A stretch of 64,000 nt of DNA, taken from the IMG/VR virus record IMGVR_UViG_3300042923_000502, positions 1 to 64,000 of that record; one strand, 5' to 3'. Below the pieces are notes generated by a model. The model was given only the letters and a program-made list of their open reading frames with translations. It made no database searches and was not told the origin of the DNA. Origin of the DNA: a virus. Positions within the stretch are counted from its first letter, which is position 1. Every line of letters starts with the position of its first letter. Shown here one piece after another: positions 17,443 to 23,074 of this stretch. The position numbers and the translations under genes are program-made.

Positions 17443-17649
17443 TTAAAGTTTTTGTCTTCTTGGATTTTCTGCGGTTGAAGTTTTTTCAGCTAAATCATCT
17501 TCATTTTCAACGCTTACAACAAAGCTAATGTCTACATATCCATTTTCATAGGTTGCATTTGTGATGTGAATATTATTTTCATCAATATCAAAGTCAAGTT
17601 TCTCCATGATAAACTGTTTGTCAATATAAACTTTTCCATGCTTTAACAT
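17443..17649 (-). CDS. Small acidic protein, unknown
   Basis: 68 residues (MLKHGKVYIDKQFIMEKLDF start), AAGGAGG site ahead of the ATG. First of three small genes placed between tRNAs; nothing recognisable. Confidence 0.62.
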   Translation of the reverse strand: MLKHGKVYIDKQFIMEKLDFDIDENNIHITNATYENGYVDISFVVSVENEDDLAEKTSTAENPRRQKL

Positions 17650-17676
17650 GATTTACCTCCTTGAATAAAGGATTAT

Positions 17677-17748
17677 GCCCAAGAGAGGATTTGAACCTCC
17701 ACTGTATGGCTTCTTAGACCACTTTCTCTGCCGTTGGAATACTTGGGC
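17677..17748 (-). tRNA. tRNA with Leu anticodon (AAG) on a type I body
   Basis: Clean 72-base cloverleaf: acceptor GCCCAAG/CTTGGGC, anticodon arm GTGGT-CTAAGAA-GCCAT, five-base variable loop, T-arm GGAGG-TTCAAAT-CCTCT, A73. Bacterial tRNA-Leu normally has a long variable arm, and AAG is a rare anticodon. Confidence 0.75.
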
Positions 17749-17756
17749 TTGCATAT

Positions 17757-17829
17757 ACCCACTATCAGACTCGAACTGATAACTATGAAATTTTAAGTTT
17801 CATTCCTCTGCCAATTGGGACAAGCGGGC
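17757..17829 (-). tRNA. tRNA with Leu anticodon (UAA) on a type I body
   Basis: Acceptor GCCCGCT/AGTGGGT, anticodon arm TGAAA-CTTAAAA-TTTCA, five-base variable loop, T-arm ATCAG-TTCGAGT-CTGAT, A73. Lacks the long variable arm expected of bacterial tRNA-Leu. Confidence 0.78.
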
Positions 17830-17836
17830 AAGATAT

Positions 17837-17911
17837 CTGAACGGTTGGATTTGAACCAACATGCTCCTACTTCCAAGGTAGGCGAGATAAACCAAGTTCC
17901 TCTACGTCCAG
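17837..17911 (-). tRNA. tRNA-Pro(UGG)
   Basis: Acceptor CTGGACG/CGTTCAG, anticodon arm CCTAC-CTTGGAA-GTAGG, T-loop TTCAAAT. Confidence 0.88.
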
Positions 17912-18014
17912 TTATAAGCATCGTTTTAATGCATCATCCCTTCGATATGGACTCTTGGGGATATAACACGGATAACGATAAACCGGAATCATTTACGTGA
18001 AATGATTGGGAGAT

Positions 18015-18085
18015 GACGCGTAGGAGAGTCGAACTCCTGTCTTCGCAGTGAAAGTGCGATGTCTTTGCCACTTGACTAACGCGCC
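18015..18085 (-). tRNA. tRNA-Glu(UUC)
   Basis: Acceptor GGCGCGT/ACGCGTC, anticodon arm TCGCA-CTTTCAC-TGCGA, T-loop TTCGACT. Confidence 0.9.
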
Positions 18086-18091
18086 ATATTG

Positions 18092-18340
18092 ACTAGGTTT
18101 TTTATTCGAAAGGGAAAACCGCTACCAAACCCTTGCACAGCGCTATGCGTTTTTTGGTAAACTCGATACCTCTACATCTTATGGCTCAACCGCCACCCAT
18201 GTTAAGCGGTTAATGTAGTAAACCTCTACTAATCTCGCTAATAGTATGCGTCCAAAAACTTTTCACACTTGTTGGAGGAAGCGCCTATCATTTTTTGGAT
18301 CAGATAGAATCACCACCACTTTTTCGGGATGTGGTCAACC
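18092..18340 (-). ncRNA. Structured non-coding segment inside the tRNA array
   Basis: No gene fits here. The minus strand can form at least five stems in series: ACCAC/GTGGT (18331-18319), CCAAAAA/TTTTTGG (18298-18252), TAGTA/TACTA (18231-18216), AACCGC/GCGGTT (18211-18188) and TACCAAA/TTTGGTA (18159-18123). Co-directional with the flanking tRNA genes. Could be a phage small RNA or a degenerated tRNA group. Confidence 0.45.
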
Positions 18341-18344
18341 TCAA

Positions 18345-18419
18345 GCCCTTCGACAGAATTGAACTGCCACCTGCGGAATACGATTTTTGTCCGCTATTCT
18401 ACCATTAAACTAAAAGGGC
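18345..18419 (-). tRNA. Gly-type tRNA body with 12-base anticodon loop
   Basis: Acceptor GCCCTTT/GAAGGGC, Gly-like D-arm (TAGTTTAATGGTAGA), T-arm with TTCAATT and U73, as in bacterial tRNA-Gly. The anticodon stem GCGGA/TCCGC encloses twelve bases (CAAAAATCGTAT) with no Gly anticodon in register. Five extra bases point to a pseudogene or a non-decoding tRNA-like RNA. Confidence 0.5.
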
Positions 18420-18426
18420 ATATAAG

Positions 18427-18511
18427 GGTGCGCGACGAGACTCGAACTCGCAAGGGAATTACTCCCACCAGATTCACAATCTGACGTGTTTACCTTTCCA
18501 CCACGCGCAAC
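18427..18511 (-). tRNA. tRNA-His(GUG) with long variable arm
   Basis: Anticodon arm TCAGA-TTGTGAA-TCTGG, T-arm GCGAG-TTCGAGT-CTCGT, acceptor TTGCGCG/CGCGCAC. G at -1 can pair with C73, the His identity element. The variable arm is 16 bases (GGGA/TCCC), which is not normal for tRNA-His. Confidence 0.75.
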
Positions 18512-18521
18512 ATATTAAATC

Positions 18522-18713
18522 TTAAAATCTTTCGCATTCAACTAACGTTTCATGGTCAGCAATGTCAAAAATAAATTTTCCCATTTCATAAAATGTTTTT
18601 ATTACATAGCTTTGAAATCCATTTGAATCAACTTCTGGAATTACAGCTACCACTTCACAAACAATATTATATGGCGATCTGAATCTACTTCCTACTTCAA
18701 AAATTTCCGTCAC
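18522..18713 (-). CDS. Small beta-rich protein, unknown
   Basis: 63 residues from GTG at 18713, eight bases after GGAG; an upstream GTG at 18731 has no ribosome site. Sequence VTEIFEVGSRFRSPYNIVCE suggests a small barrel (ASCH/SH3-like) but no family is certain. Confidence 0.55.
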   Translation of the reverse strand: MTEIFEVGSRFRSPYNIVCEVVAVIPEVDSNGFQSYVIKTFYEMGKFIFDIADHETLVECERF

Positions 18714-19163
18714 TAAAACATCTCCATTCACGTTAATAAAAACAATATTTCTGACATAGCAGCCATGTACAAACCATCAAGCGCAATTCACAACCCGCTA
18801 TGAAACTAAACCATGGATTTTATCGAATGGGCTAGTTAGGACTTACATGCCTAACTTCTTAGCCCTGAATTTTGCACCTTCATCTTTGACTCTGCACTCT
18901 TGGCAGACAATAAGAGTCTTGAGTCTTCACAGTTGATCACTTGAGCTTTAAGCTTTGATCTTTATATCCCAATTTTCTAATTAGATAGAAGTAATTTGAT
19001 ATATCCATCAAATATCTTTTATTTGCTCGTAATAAGCACTGTATTAACAATGTTAACCTACATTGTAAGAAAAGGTGTGAAAGTTCGACGGTTTTCGCTA
19101 TGCCAGAAATAGGTAGTTTTATTTATTTAACGTGCATGATCTACCAAACAAACACATCATACA
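18714..19163 (-). other. Gene-poor, hairpin-rich stretch
   Basis: No convincing gene. Stems seen: CATAGC (18755) with GCTATG (18797); GGGCTA-GTTAGG (18829-18840) with CCTAAC..TAGCCC (18850-18865); ATTTGAT/ATATCAAAT near 19000. A frameshifted zinc-peptide frame lies at 18843-18930. A 23-codon frame beginning MDISNYFYLIRKLG is visible on the minus strand but has only a weak ribosome site. Confidence 0.45.
18843..18930 (-). pseudogene. Possible frameshifted small CxxC protein
   Basis: From GTG at 18930 the frame breaks at a 7-base tandem duplication (gagtctt twice, plus strand 18914-18927). Without one copy it would encode a 26-residue peptide MKTLIVCQECRVKDEG..KKLGM with a CxxC. The 3' part overlaps a strong hairpin, so coincidence is possible. 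Confidence 0.3.
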
Positions 19164-19802
19164 TTATTCCGAAACTTCGATGTCTGTGCGCGTATTGCTC
19201 TCACTCAGCAAAAAGTCTGCTTCGTTTTCAAACTCTTCAATCTTTTCTTGAAGTTCATCAATTACGACTTTAAGTCCGATTGGATCAACAAGGGTTGTGA
19301 GATTATCTTTGTTGAATAGTGCCGTGATGTTTTCAATCTCACTCTTCTTGCTTTCATCCTTCTTGGCATCTTTGCCCAAGATATTCTCAATACGCTTTTC
19401 AAGAGTAGCTTCCGCTTCTCGATTAGCACGTTCAAGTGAAGTTACCGCTTGATTGTACTGGTATTTCAACGTTTGAAGAAGTGTCTTTTCATAGACAATT
19501 GAACTTTTACGTTCGATCACTTCTGCAACCGTATATTCAACGCCACTAGGAAATTTAACTACCGTAATAGCATTAGAAGCAACAATTGCCGATTTGATTT
19601 TATTTCTACGTTCAACAAGAGCATTTACCTTGTCGATAGAAGCTTTTGCCAAAACTTCAAAATCTTTCAATGTAATGTGACCATTGATAAGTTTTTGACC
19701 AAGTTGAGTAGTAATGAACTTACCCTCACTAATTGCACGATTGATCCGACCATCCAGAAGTTTCAATTCGCTCAAAGCTCTTGTAATAGAAATATTTGCC
19801 AT
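19164..19802 (-). CDS. Coiled-coil protein, possible virion component
   Basis: 212 residues (MANISITRALSELKLLDGRI start). A GTG two codons earlier is less well spaced from AAGGAG. It is helical throughout with long heptad-like stretches (QLGQKLINGHITLKDFEVLA; ELQEKIEEFENEADFLLSES). The opening 'ISITRALxELKLLDxRI' resembles phage proteins annotated near head or tail genes, function unknown. Expressed from a promoter at 19935-19963 through a leader with an attenuator-like hairpin. Confidence 0.65.
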   Translation of the reverse strand: MANISITRALSELKLLDGRINRAISEGKFITTQLGQKLINGHITLKDFEVLAKASIDKVNALVERRNKIKSAIVASNAITVVKFPSGVEYTVAEVIERKSSIVYEKTLLQTLKYQYNQAVTSLERANREAEATLEKRIENILGKDAKKDESKKSEIENITALFNKDNLTTLVDPIGLKVVIDELQEKIEEFENEADFLLSESNTRTDIEVSE

Positions 19803-19845
19803 TTGCACATTTCTCCTTTTTATCTTTGAATTTTATTATTTTATC

Positions 19846-19903
19846 AAAAAGCTTGACGAGACTAACGAGGATGATGTGGGATCAACATCGTCAAGCTTTT
19901 TCA
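19846..19903 (-). terminator. Attenuator-like hairpin in leader
   Basis: AAAAAGCTTGACGA (plus-strand left arm) and TCGTCAAGCTTTTT (right arm) pair perfectly over 14 bases. On the minus strand the stem is followed by a U-run and then AU-rich leader. It lies between promoter and gene, the arrangement of a conditional terminator. Confidence 0.6.
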
Positions 19904-19934
19904 TAAAATATCTTGTTCTCAACTTTACTTCTAT

Positions 19935-19963
19935 ATTATATCATTTTATCTTTCATTTGTCAA
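19935..19963 (-). promoter_or_regulatory. Promoter, conserved-spacer family
   Basis: TTGACA (19963-19958), TATAAT (19940-19935), spacer with AAGATAAAATGA. Drives the 212-residue gene. Confidence 0.82.
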
Positions 19964-19989
19964 GCTGTTTTTTAATTTATTTTTTTGGC

Positions 19990-20059
19990 AGGAGCAACAG
20001 GAATTTAACCCATACCCTTGAGGTTGGAACTCAAGATGCTAACATTACACCATACTCCC
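19990..20059 (-). tRNA. tRNA-Trp(CCA)
   Basis: Acceptor GGGAGTA/TGCTCCT, anticodon arm TTGAG-TTCCAAC-CTCAA, T-loop TTAAATT. Stands alone with its own promoter 15 bases upstream. Confidence 0.85.
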
Positions 20060-20073
20060 AAAGTGATAATCAT

Positions 20074-20102
20074 ATTATATCATTTTATCTTGTACTTGTC
20101 AA
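20074..20102 (-). promoter_or_regulatory. Promoter of tRNA-Trp, conserved-spacer family
   Basis: TTGACA (20102-20097), TATAAT (20079-20074), spacer with CAAGATAAAATGA. Confidence 0.82.
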
Positions 20103-20103
20103 G

Positions 20104-20284
20104 CATTATTTTTGTCATAGCAACCACCTTCCACAACTATGACACGTTAGGTTGATCAATTCTAACGTTCCTCACTTCAATTCCTCACCCTCTTCTTAGG
20201 GGATTGTATTGTACTATGAAGCTATTACTTTCGCCTACTTACCGTAGATGCTAACAAATAATGAATCTAACGAATCACCTTACA
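20104..20284 (-). ncRNA. Candidate non-coding RNA behind an orphan promoter
   Basis: The promoter at 20291-20319 transcribes leftward into 180 bases with no gene. Stems seen: ACGTTAG/CTAACGT (20146-20169 region) and GTCATAG/CTATGAC (20115-20143), plus a GGGG/CCCC-type pairing near 20195. A 12-codon frame (MTKIMLDKYKIK) overlaps the tRNA-Trp promoter and is not credible alone. Confidence 0.4.
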
Positions 20285-20290
20285 TAAAGA

Positions 20291-20319
20291 ATTATATCAC
20301 ACTTACAGTACAATGTCAA
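20291..20319 (-). promoter_or_regulatory. Promoter of candidate ncRNA
   Basis: TTGACA (20319-20314), 17 bases, TATAAT (20296-20291). Spacer differs from the AGATAAAATG family. Confidence 0.7.
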
Positions 20320-20338
20320 GCACAATATAAAATTAATT

Positions 20339-20533
20339 TTATTCTTTTGTTGAACGAAGGGGATTCAATGGAGTTAATTCATATTTTACGGTAGCGCCTT
20401 GAAAGCTAACTGTTTGACCACGATAATGAATAGAATCAGTAATTGCCTTAACACCGTACTTGCGTTCTACATATTGTTGAATAGCGTCATGCACTTCATC
20501 CATACTAATTTTAACCGTTCCAACATTAGACAT
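20339..20533 (-). CDS. Small protein downstream of PIN-PhoH
   Basis: 64 residues starting MSNVGTVKISMDEVHDAIQQ, ATG behind AAAGGAGATG. A longer frame to 20680 overlaps the PhoH gene and is rejected. Thirteen bases after the PhoH stop, so co-transcribed. Mixed alpha/beta, no family recognised. Confidence 0.62.
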   Translation of the reverse strand: MSNVGTVKISMDEVHDAIQQYVERKYGVKAITDSIHYRGQTVSFQGATVKYELTPLNPLRSTKE

Positions 20534-20546
20534 TGTTACATCTCCT

Positions 20547-21752
20547 TTAAATAAGTTCAGCAAGTTCCGCTGTTCTACTACGTTCGGTTTTATCAAGTGT
20601 AACTTGAGCATAAAGCTCATGACCTTTAAGCTTAGAAATAGCTTGAATACCAGAATTGTGTCTAAATGAATCTTTATCAATTTGTTTTAAGTCTCCATTC
20701 AACCACAATTCTGAGCCTTCGCCAATACGACCAAGAAGTAATTTAACATGTTCTTCGGTATTGTTTTGAGCTTCCGTAACATATACAATACTATTGCGCA
20801 AATCCCGTCCTCTAATGCGTGACAAGTCTTGCAATTCAACCATTCCGGCTTCAACCATTTTACGCAACATTTCCACTCCACCAACATGATCCGCTAAAGG
20901 CATTGCAAATTCGATCATCTTGTCGAATAAGTCGCCTTTTCTAAATCCACTTTCAGGTGCATCTTTCAATGGAATTTGGTTTCTAATAAAAACAATTTTT
21001 TGGAACTTTTGATTTTCTATTAGGTGAACTGCATGAGATATCATACAGAAGTCTTTACCTGTGCCAAATTTGCCGAAACAAGATTTAACGGTTGTCTTTC
21101 TGTCTTGGAGCATATTGAACAAAAGTTCTTGTTTCATATTTCTAGGTCTAATTTCACCTAAATACTTGCTACTAATTCTATTGTATTTAACAGCAATATA
21201 ACCATGTTCATCTGACCATCTATACTTGTCTACATACTTTCCAGATTTATCTATAATGACAACATACTCATTGTCAAACAATTCGAACATGTTAGTATCC
21301 AAGTTCTCATAAAACTCAGCAAGTTCTTCGTCGCTTAAAACGACTTCATATACGCCAGTATAATCATCTTCATCACTTTCATATGATTCCGCTTCAATAA
21401 ACTCGATTCCAAATCCTAATGCTTTAAACTTCAAAAGCTTGTCATTTGTAATTAAACCATATCCTCTTTCTAAGCAAGCTTTGACAATAAGATTGTCAAC
21501 GTAATCATTTTCATATGGATCACTAGAATTCCAAGTATAATCATGTAGATCAAAATGAACAAGATCATCTTCCATGTGATCATCAATCCATCTTACCGCT
21601 TTTCTTGCTCCATAAGCCAAATCTTTCTTATCTCTATTGCTCTTATGCTTTTCCAATTCACGCAAAACGTGACTTAAAATTACAATCTCCTTTCCTTCAA
21701 GAACTGACAAATCATTAACAAGAACGTTAGTATCTACCACGTATTTTGTCAT
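20547..21752 (-). CDS. phoH2-like: PIN-domain/PhoH ATPase fusion
   Basis: 401 residues. The N-terminal PIN ribonuclease domain shows the acidic residues in YVVDTNVLVND (~4-14) and LERGYGLITNDK (~95-106). The C-terminal PhoH ATPase has Walker A FGKFGTGKDF (~225), Walker B IVYVTEAQN (~325) and NGDLKQID sensor region. PIN-PhoH (PhoH2) proteins are RNA helicase-ribonucleases; phage copies are widespread but their role is unsettled. Encoded between HU and a 64-residue gene on one strand. Confidence 0.9.
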   Translation of the reverse strand: MTKYVVDTNVLVNDLSVLEGKEIVILSHVLRELEKHKSNRDKKDLAYGARKAVRWIDDHMEDDLVHFDLHDYTWNSSDPYENDYVDNLIVKACLERGYGLITNDKLLKFKALGFGIEFIEAESYESDEDDYTGVYEVVLSDEELAEFYENLDTNMFELFDNEYVVIIDKSGKYVDKYRWSDEHGYIAVKYNRISSKYLGEIRPRNMKQELLFNMLQDRKTTVKSCFGKFGTGKDFCMISHAVHLIENQKFQKIVFIRNQIPLKDAPESGFRKGDLFDKMIEFAMPLADHVGGVEMLRKMVEAGMVELQDLSRIRGRDLRNSIVYVTEAQNNTEEHVKLLLGRIGEGSELWLNGDLKQIDKDSFRHNSGIQAISKLKGHELYAQVTLDKTERSRTAELAELI

Positions 21753-21789
21753 AGCCTACACCCTTTCAGTAGCGTCTATTTTTTGTATA

Positions 21790-21825
21790 AGAAAAAGGGC
21801 AGGGATTTCAAGACTCCCTGCCCTT
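21790..21825 (-). terminator. Terminator of HU gene
   Basis: Perfect 11-bp stem AAGGGCAGGGA/TCCCTGCCCTT followed on the minus strand by TTTTTCTT. Separates HU from the PhoH gene. Confidence 0.85.
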
Positions 21826-21851
21826 AGACTTTATATATTTTGTTGATTTGA

Positions 21852-22151
21852 TTACTGTACTGCGGATTTCAGACCAGTTACACGAAGACCAACTGTTTTA
21901 GTTTCTGGAACTTCAATTGCTTCGCCTGTCTGTGGGTTGCGACCAGTGTGAGCCTTACGTGTACGAACTTCATATACACCATGACCTTGCAGTGCTACAT
22001 CATCACCATTAGCAAGTGCTGTGTGAATTGCGGTAAGAACTGCATCAAGTGCGCGAGCTGCTTCTTTCTTATTAGGTTTCTTAGAACCTTCTTCTACTTC
22101 AAACGATGCCTGTACAACCTCAATAAATTCTTTTTTGTTCAATACTGCCAT
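21852..22151 (-). CDS. hup: HU/IHF-family DNA-binding protein
   Basis: 99 residues. Typical HU layout: N-terminal helices (MAVLNKKEFIEVV), then the beta-arm with the signature GRNPQTGEAIEVPE. Binds and bends DNA as a dimer; likely compacts phage DNA or helps replication and recombination complexes. Strong AAAAGGAGA site. Followed by a perfect terminator. Confidence 0.95.
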   Translation of the reverse strand: MAVLNKKEFIEVVQASFEVEEGSKKPNKKEAARALDAVLTAIHTALANGDDVALQGHGVYEVRTRKAHTGRNPQTGEAIEVPETKTVGLRVTGLKSAVQ

Positions 22152-22218
22152 TTTAACATTCTCCTTTTTCTCTTCTTTAGATTTTTTTATTATTAGTCAA
22201 GCGATTTTATATATCACT

Positions 22219-22247
22219 TGTATACTACTTAAATCATTTTGTCTTAA
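22219..22247 (-). promoter_or_regulatory. Possible promoter of HU gene
   Basis: TTAAGA (22247-22242), 17 bases containing AAAATGAT, TATACA (22224-22219). Weak -35 but correct spacing and position. Confidence 0.45.
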
Positions 22248-22545
22248 TCTTAACTTTATCTGTAATATCTACGAAGTTTTCATCAAAAAATTTGACTTCA
22301 CTTACAACATCAACATACAAAATCCTAGTCATTAGAGCGGCATTTGTCCAATCATTTAGTACACCATTTTTAACTTTCGGTTTATTAAAAACCATGTATT
22401 GCTTAACTGATTCGTCAATTACATATGTCCAATCTGGAACACCATAATTAAACTCATTTTCTGTATTAACAGTACACCACTTGTAAAAAATAGCTTTACT
22501 TAGAATTTCATCAAGAACTGATGTCTTAGACTTTTTCTTTGTCAT
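22234..22545 (-). CDS. Hypothetical protein
   Basis: 103 residues (MTKKKSKTSVLDEILSKAIF start) with AGGTG before the ATG; its 5' end overlaps the upstream 72-residue gene by 20 bases. Lysine-rich start, mixed alpha/beta body (WCTVNTENEFNYGVPDWTYV). No family recognised. Confidence 0.6.
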   Translation of the reverse strand: MTKKKSKTSVLDEILSKAIFYKWCTVNTENEFNYGVPDWTYVIDESVKQYMVFNKPKVKNGVLNDWTNAALMTRILYVDVVSEVKFFDENFVDITDKVKIKTK

Positions 22546-22744
22546 CCTTATCACCTACTTCTTTGCTTTCATGACAAAGATAGCTTGAAAGAACTTCTAA
22601 ACAAACTTTAGTTTTATTGGTTCTAAACCTAGTAAAGTAGTCATTCCATTCGTCCAGTATCTTATCAACAACAACTCTCTTGTCTTCTAAAGGAAGTGTA
22701 TTGTCTAATTCAACCTTCTCTCCATTCGGTAGTATTAGCTTCAT
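22526..22744 (-). CDS. Hypothetical protein
   Basis: 72 residues (MKLILPNGEKVELDNTLPLE start), acidic, with a ubiquitin-like opening strand. First gene of a two-gene unit driven from 22772-22800. Confidence 0.6.
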   Translation of the reverse strand: MKLILPNGEKVELDNTLPLEDKRVVVDKILDEWNDYFTRFRTNKTKVCLEVLSSYLCHESKEVGDKDDKEKV

Positions 22745-22771
22745 GATGTGTTTTCCTTCCTTACATTGATT

Positions 22772-22800
22772 ATTATACCATTTTATCTTACATTTGTCAA
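22772..22800 (-). promoter_or_regulatory. Promoter, conserved-spacer family
   Basis: TTGACA (22800-22795), TATAAT (22777-22772), spacer with TAAGATAAAATGG. Confidence 0.82.
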
Positions 22801-22853
22801 GAACTTTTTTCTGATTTAAAAGTTTCTGACTTATTTCCCCTTAACATGTTACT

Positions 22854-22882
22854 ATTATACCATTTTATAGTCAACTTGTCAA
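22854..22882 (-). promoter_or_regulatory. Promoter, conserved-spacer family (tandem)
   Basis: TTGACA (22882-22877), TATAAT (22859-22854), spacer ends CTATAAAATGG. Lies 54 bases behind the previous promoter, so the two act in tandem. Confidence 0.75.
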
Positions 22883-22884
22883 GT

Positions 22885-23005
22885 ACTTTTTTGTATTTAA
22901 TTTTCAAAGAGCGATAATACTATAGTTATTATAGAGAAAGTCTGTGAACCGCTTGGTTTTGTGTAGCTCCTTTTGAATAAGGACTTGCTTTCCTCTCTCT
23001 TAACT
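22885..23005 (-). other. Short transcribed gap without gene
   Basis: Downstream of the promoter at 23012-23040. An AAAGGAG at about 22970 is not followed by a start codon. May be a small RNA or an untranslated leader for the 22.2-22.7 kb genes. Confidence 0.3.
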
Positions 23006-23011
23006 AACTAT

Positions 23012-23040
23012 AGTATACCACTTTATCTGTCATTTGTCAA
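23012..23040 (-). promoter_or_regulatory. Promoter, conserved-spacer family (orphan)
   Basis: TTGACA (23040-23035), TATACT (23017-23012), spacer with CAGATAAAGTGG. Points into a 120-base gene-free stretch. Confidence 0.75.
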
Positions 23041-23074
23041 TACTTATTTTTATAACACCCTTAAATCATCCCGA

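Noticed and set aside
19850-19920. 22-codon frame in the attenuator leader (MKKLDDVDPTSSS..)
   Set aside because: It is only the hairpin read as codons and has no ribosome site.
20080-20120. 12-codon frame MTKIMLDKYKIK
   Set aside because: Overlaps the tRNA-Trp promoter; its 'residues' are the promoter motif.
23012-23040. Promoter dedicated to the 22.2-22.7 kb genes only
   Set aside because: Two nearer promoters already serve them; kept as an orphan or tandem promoter.
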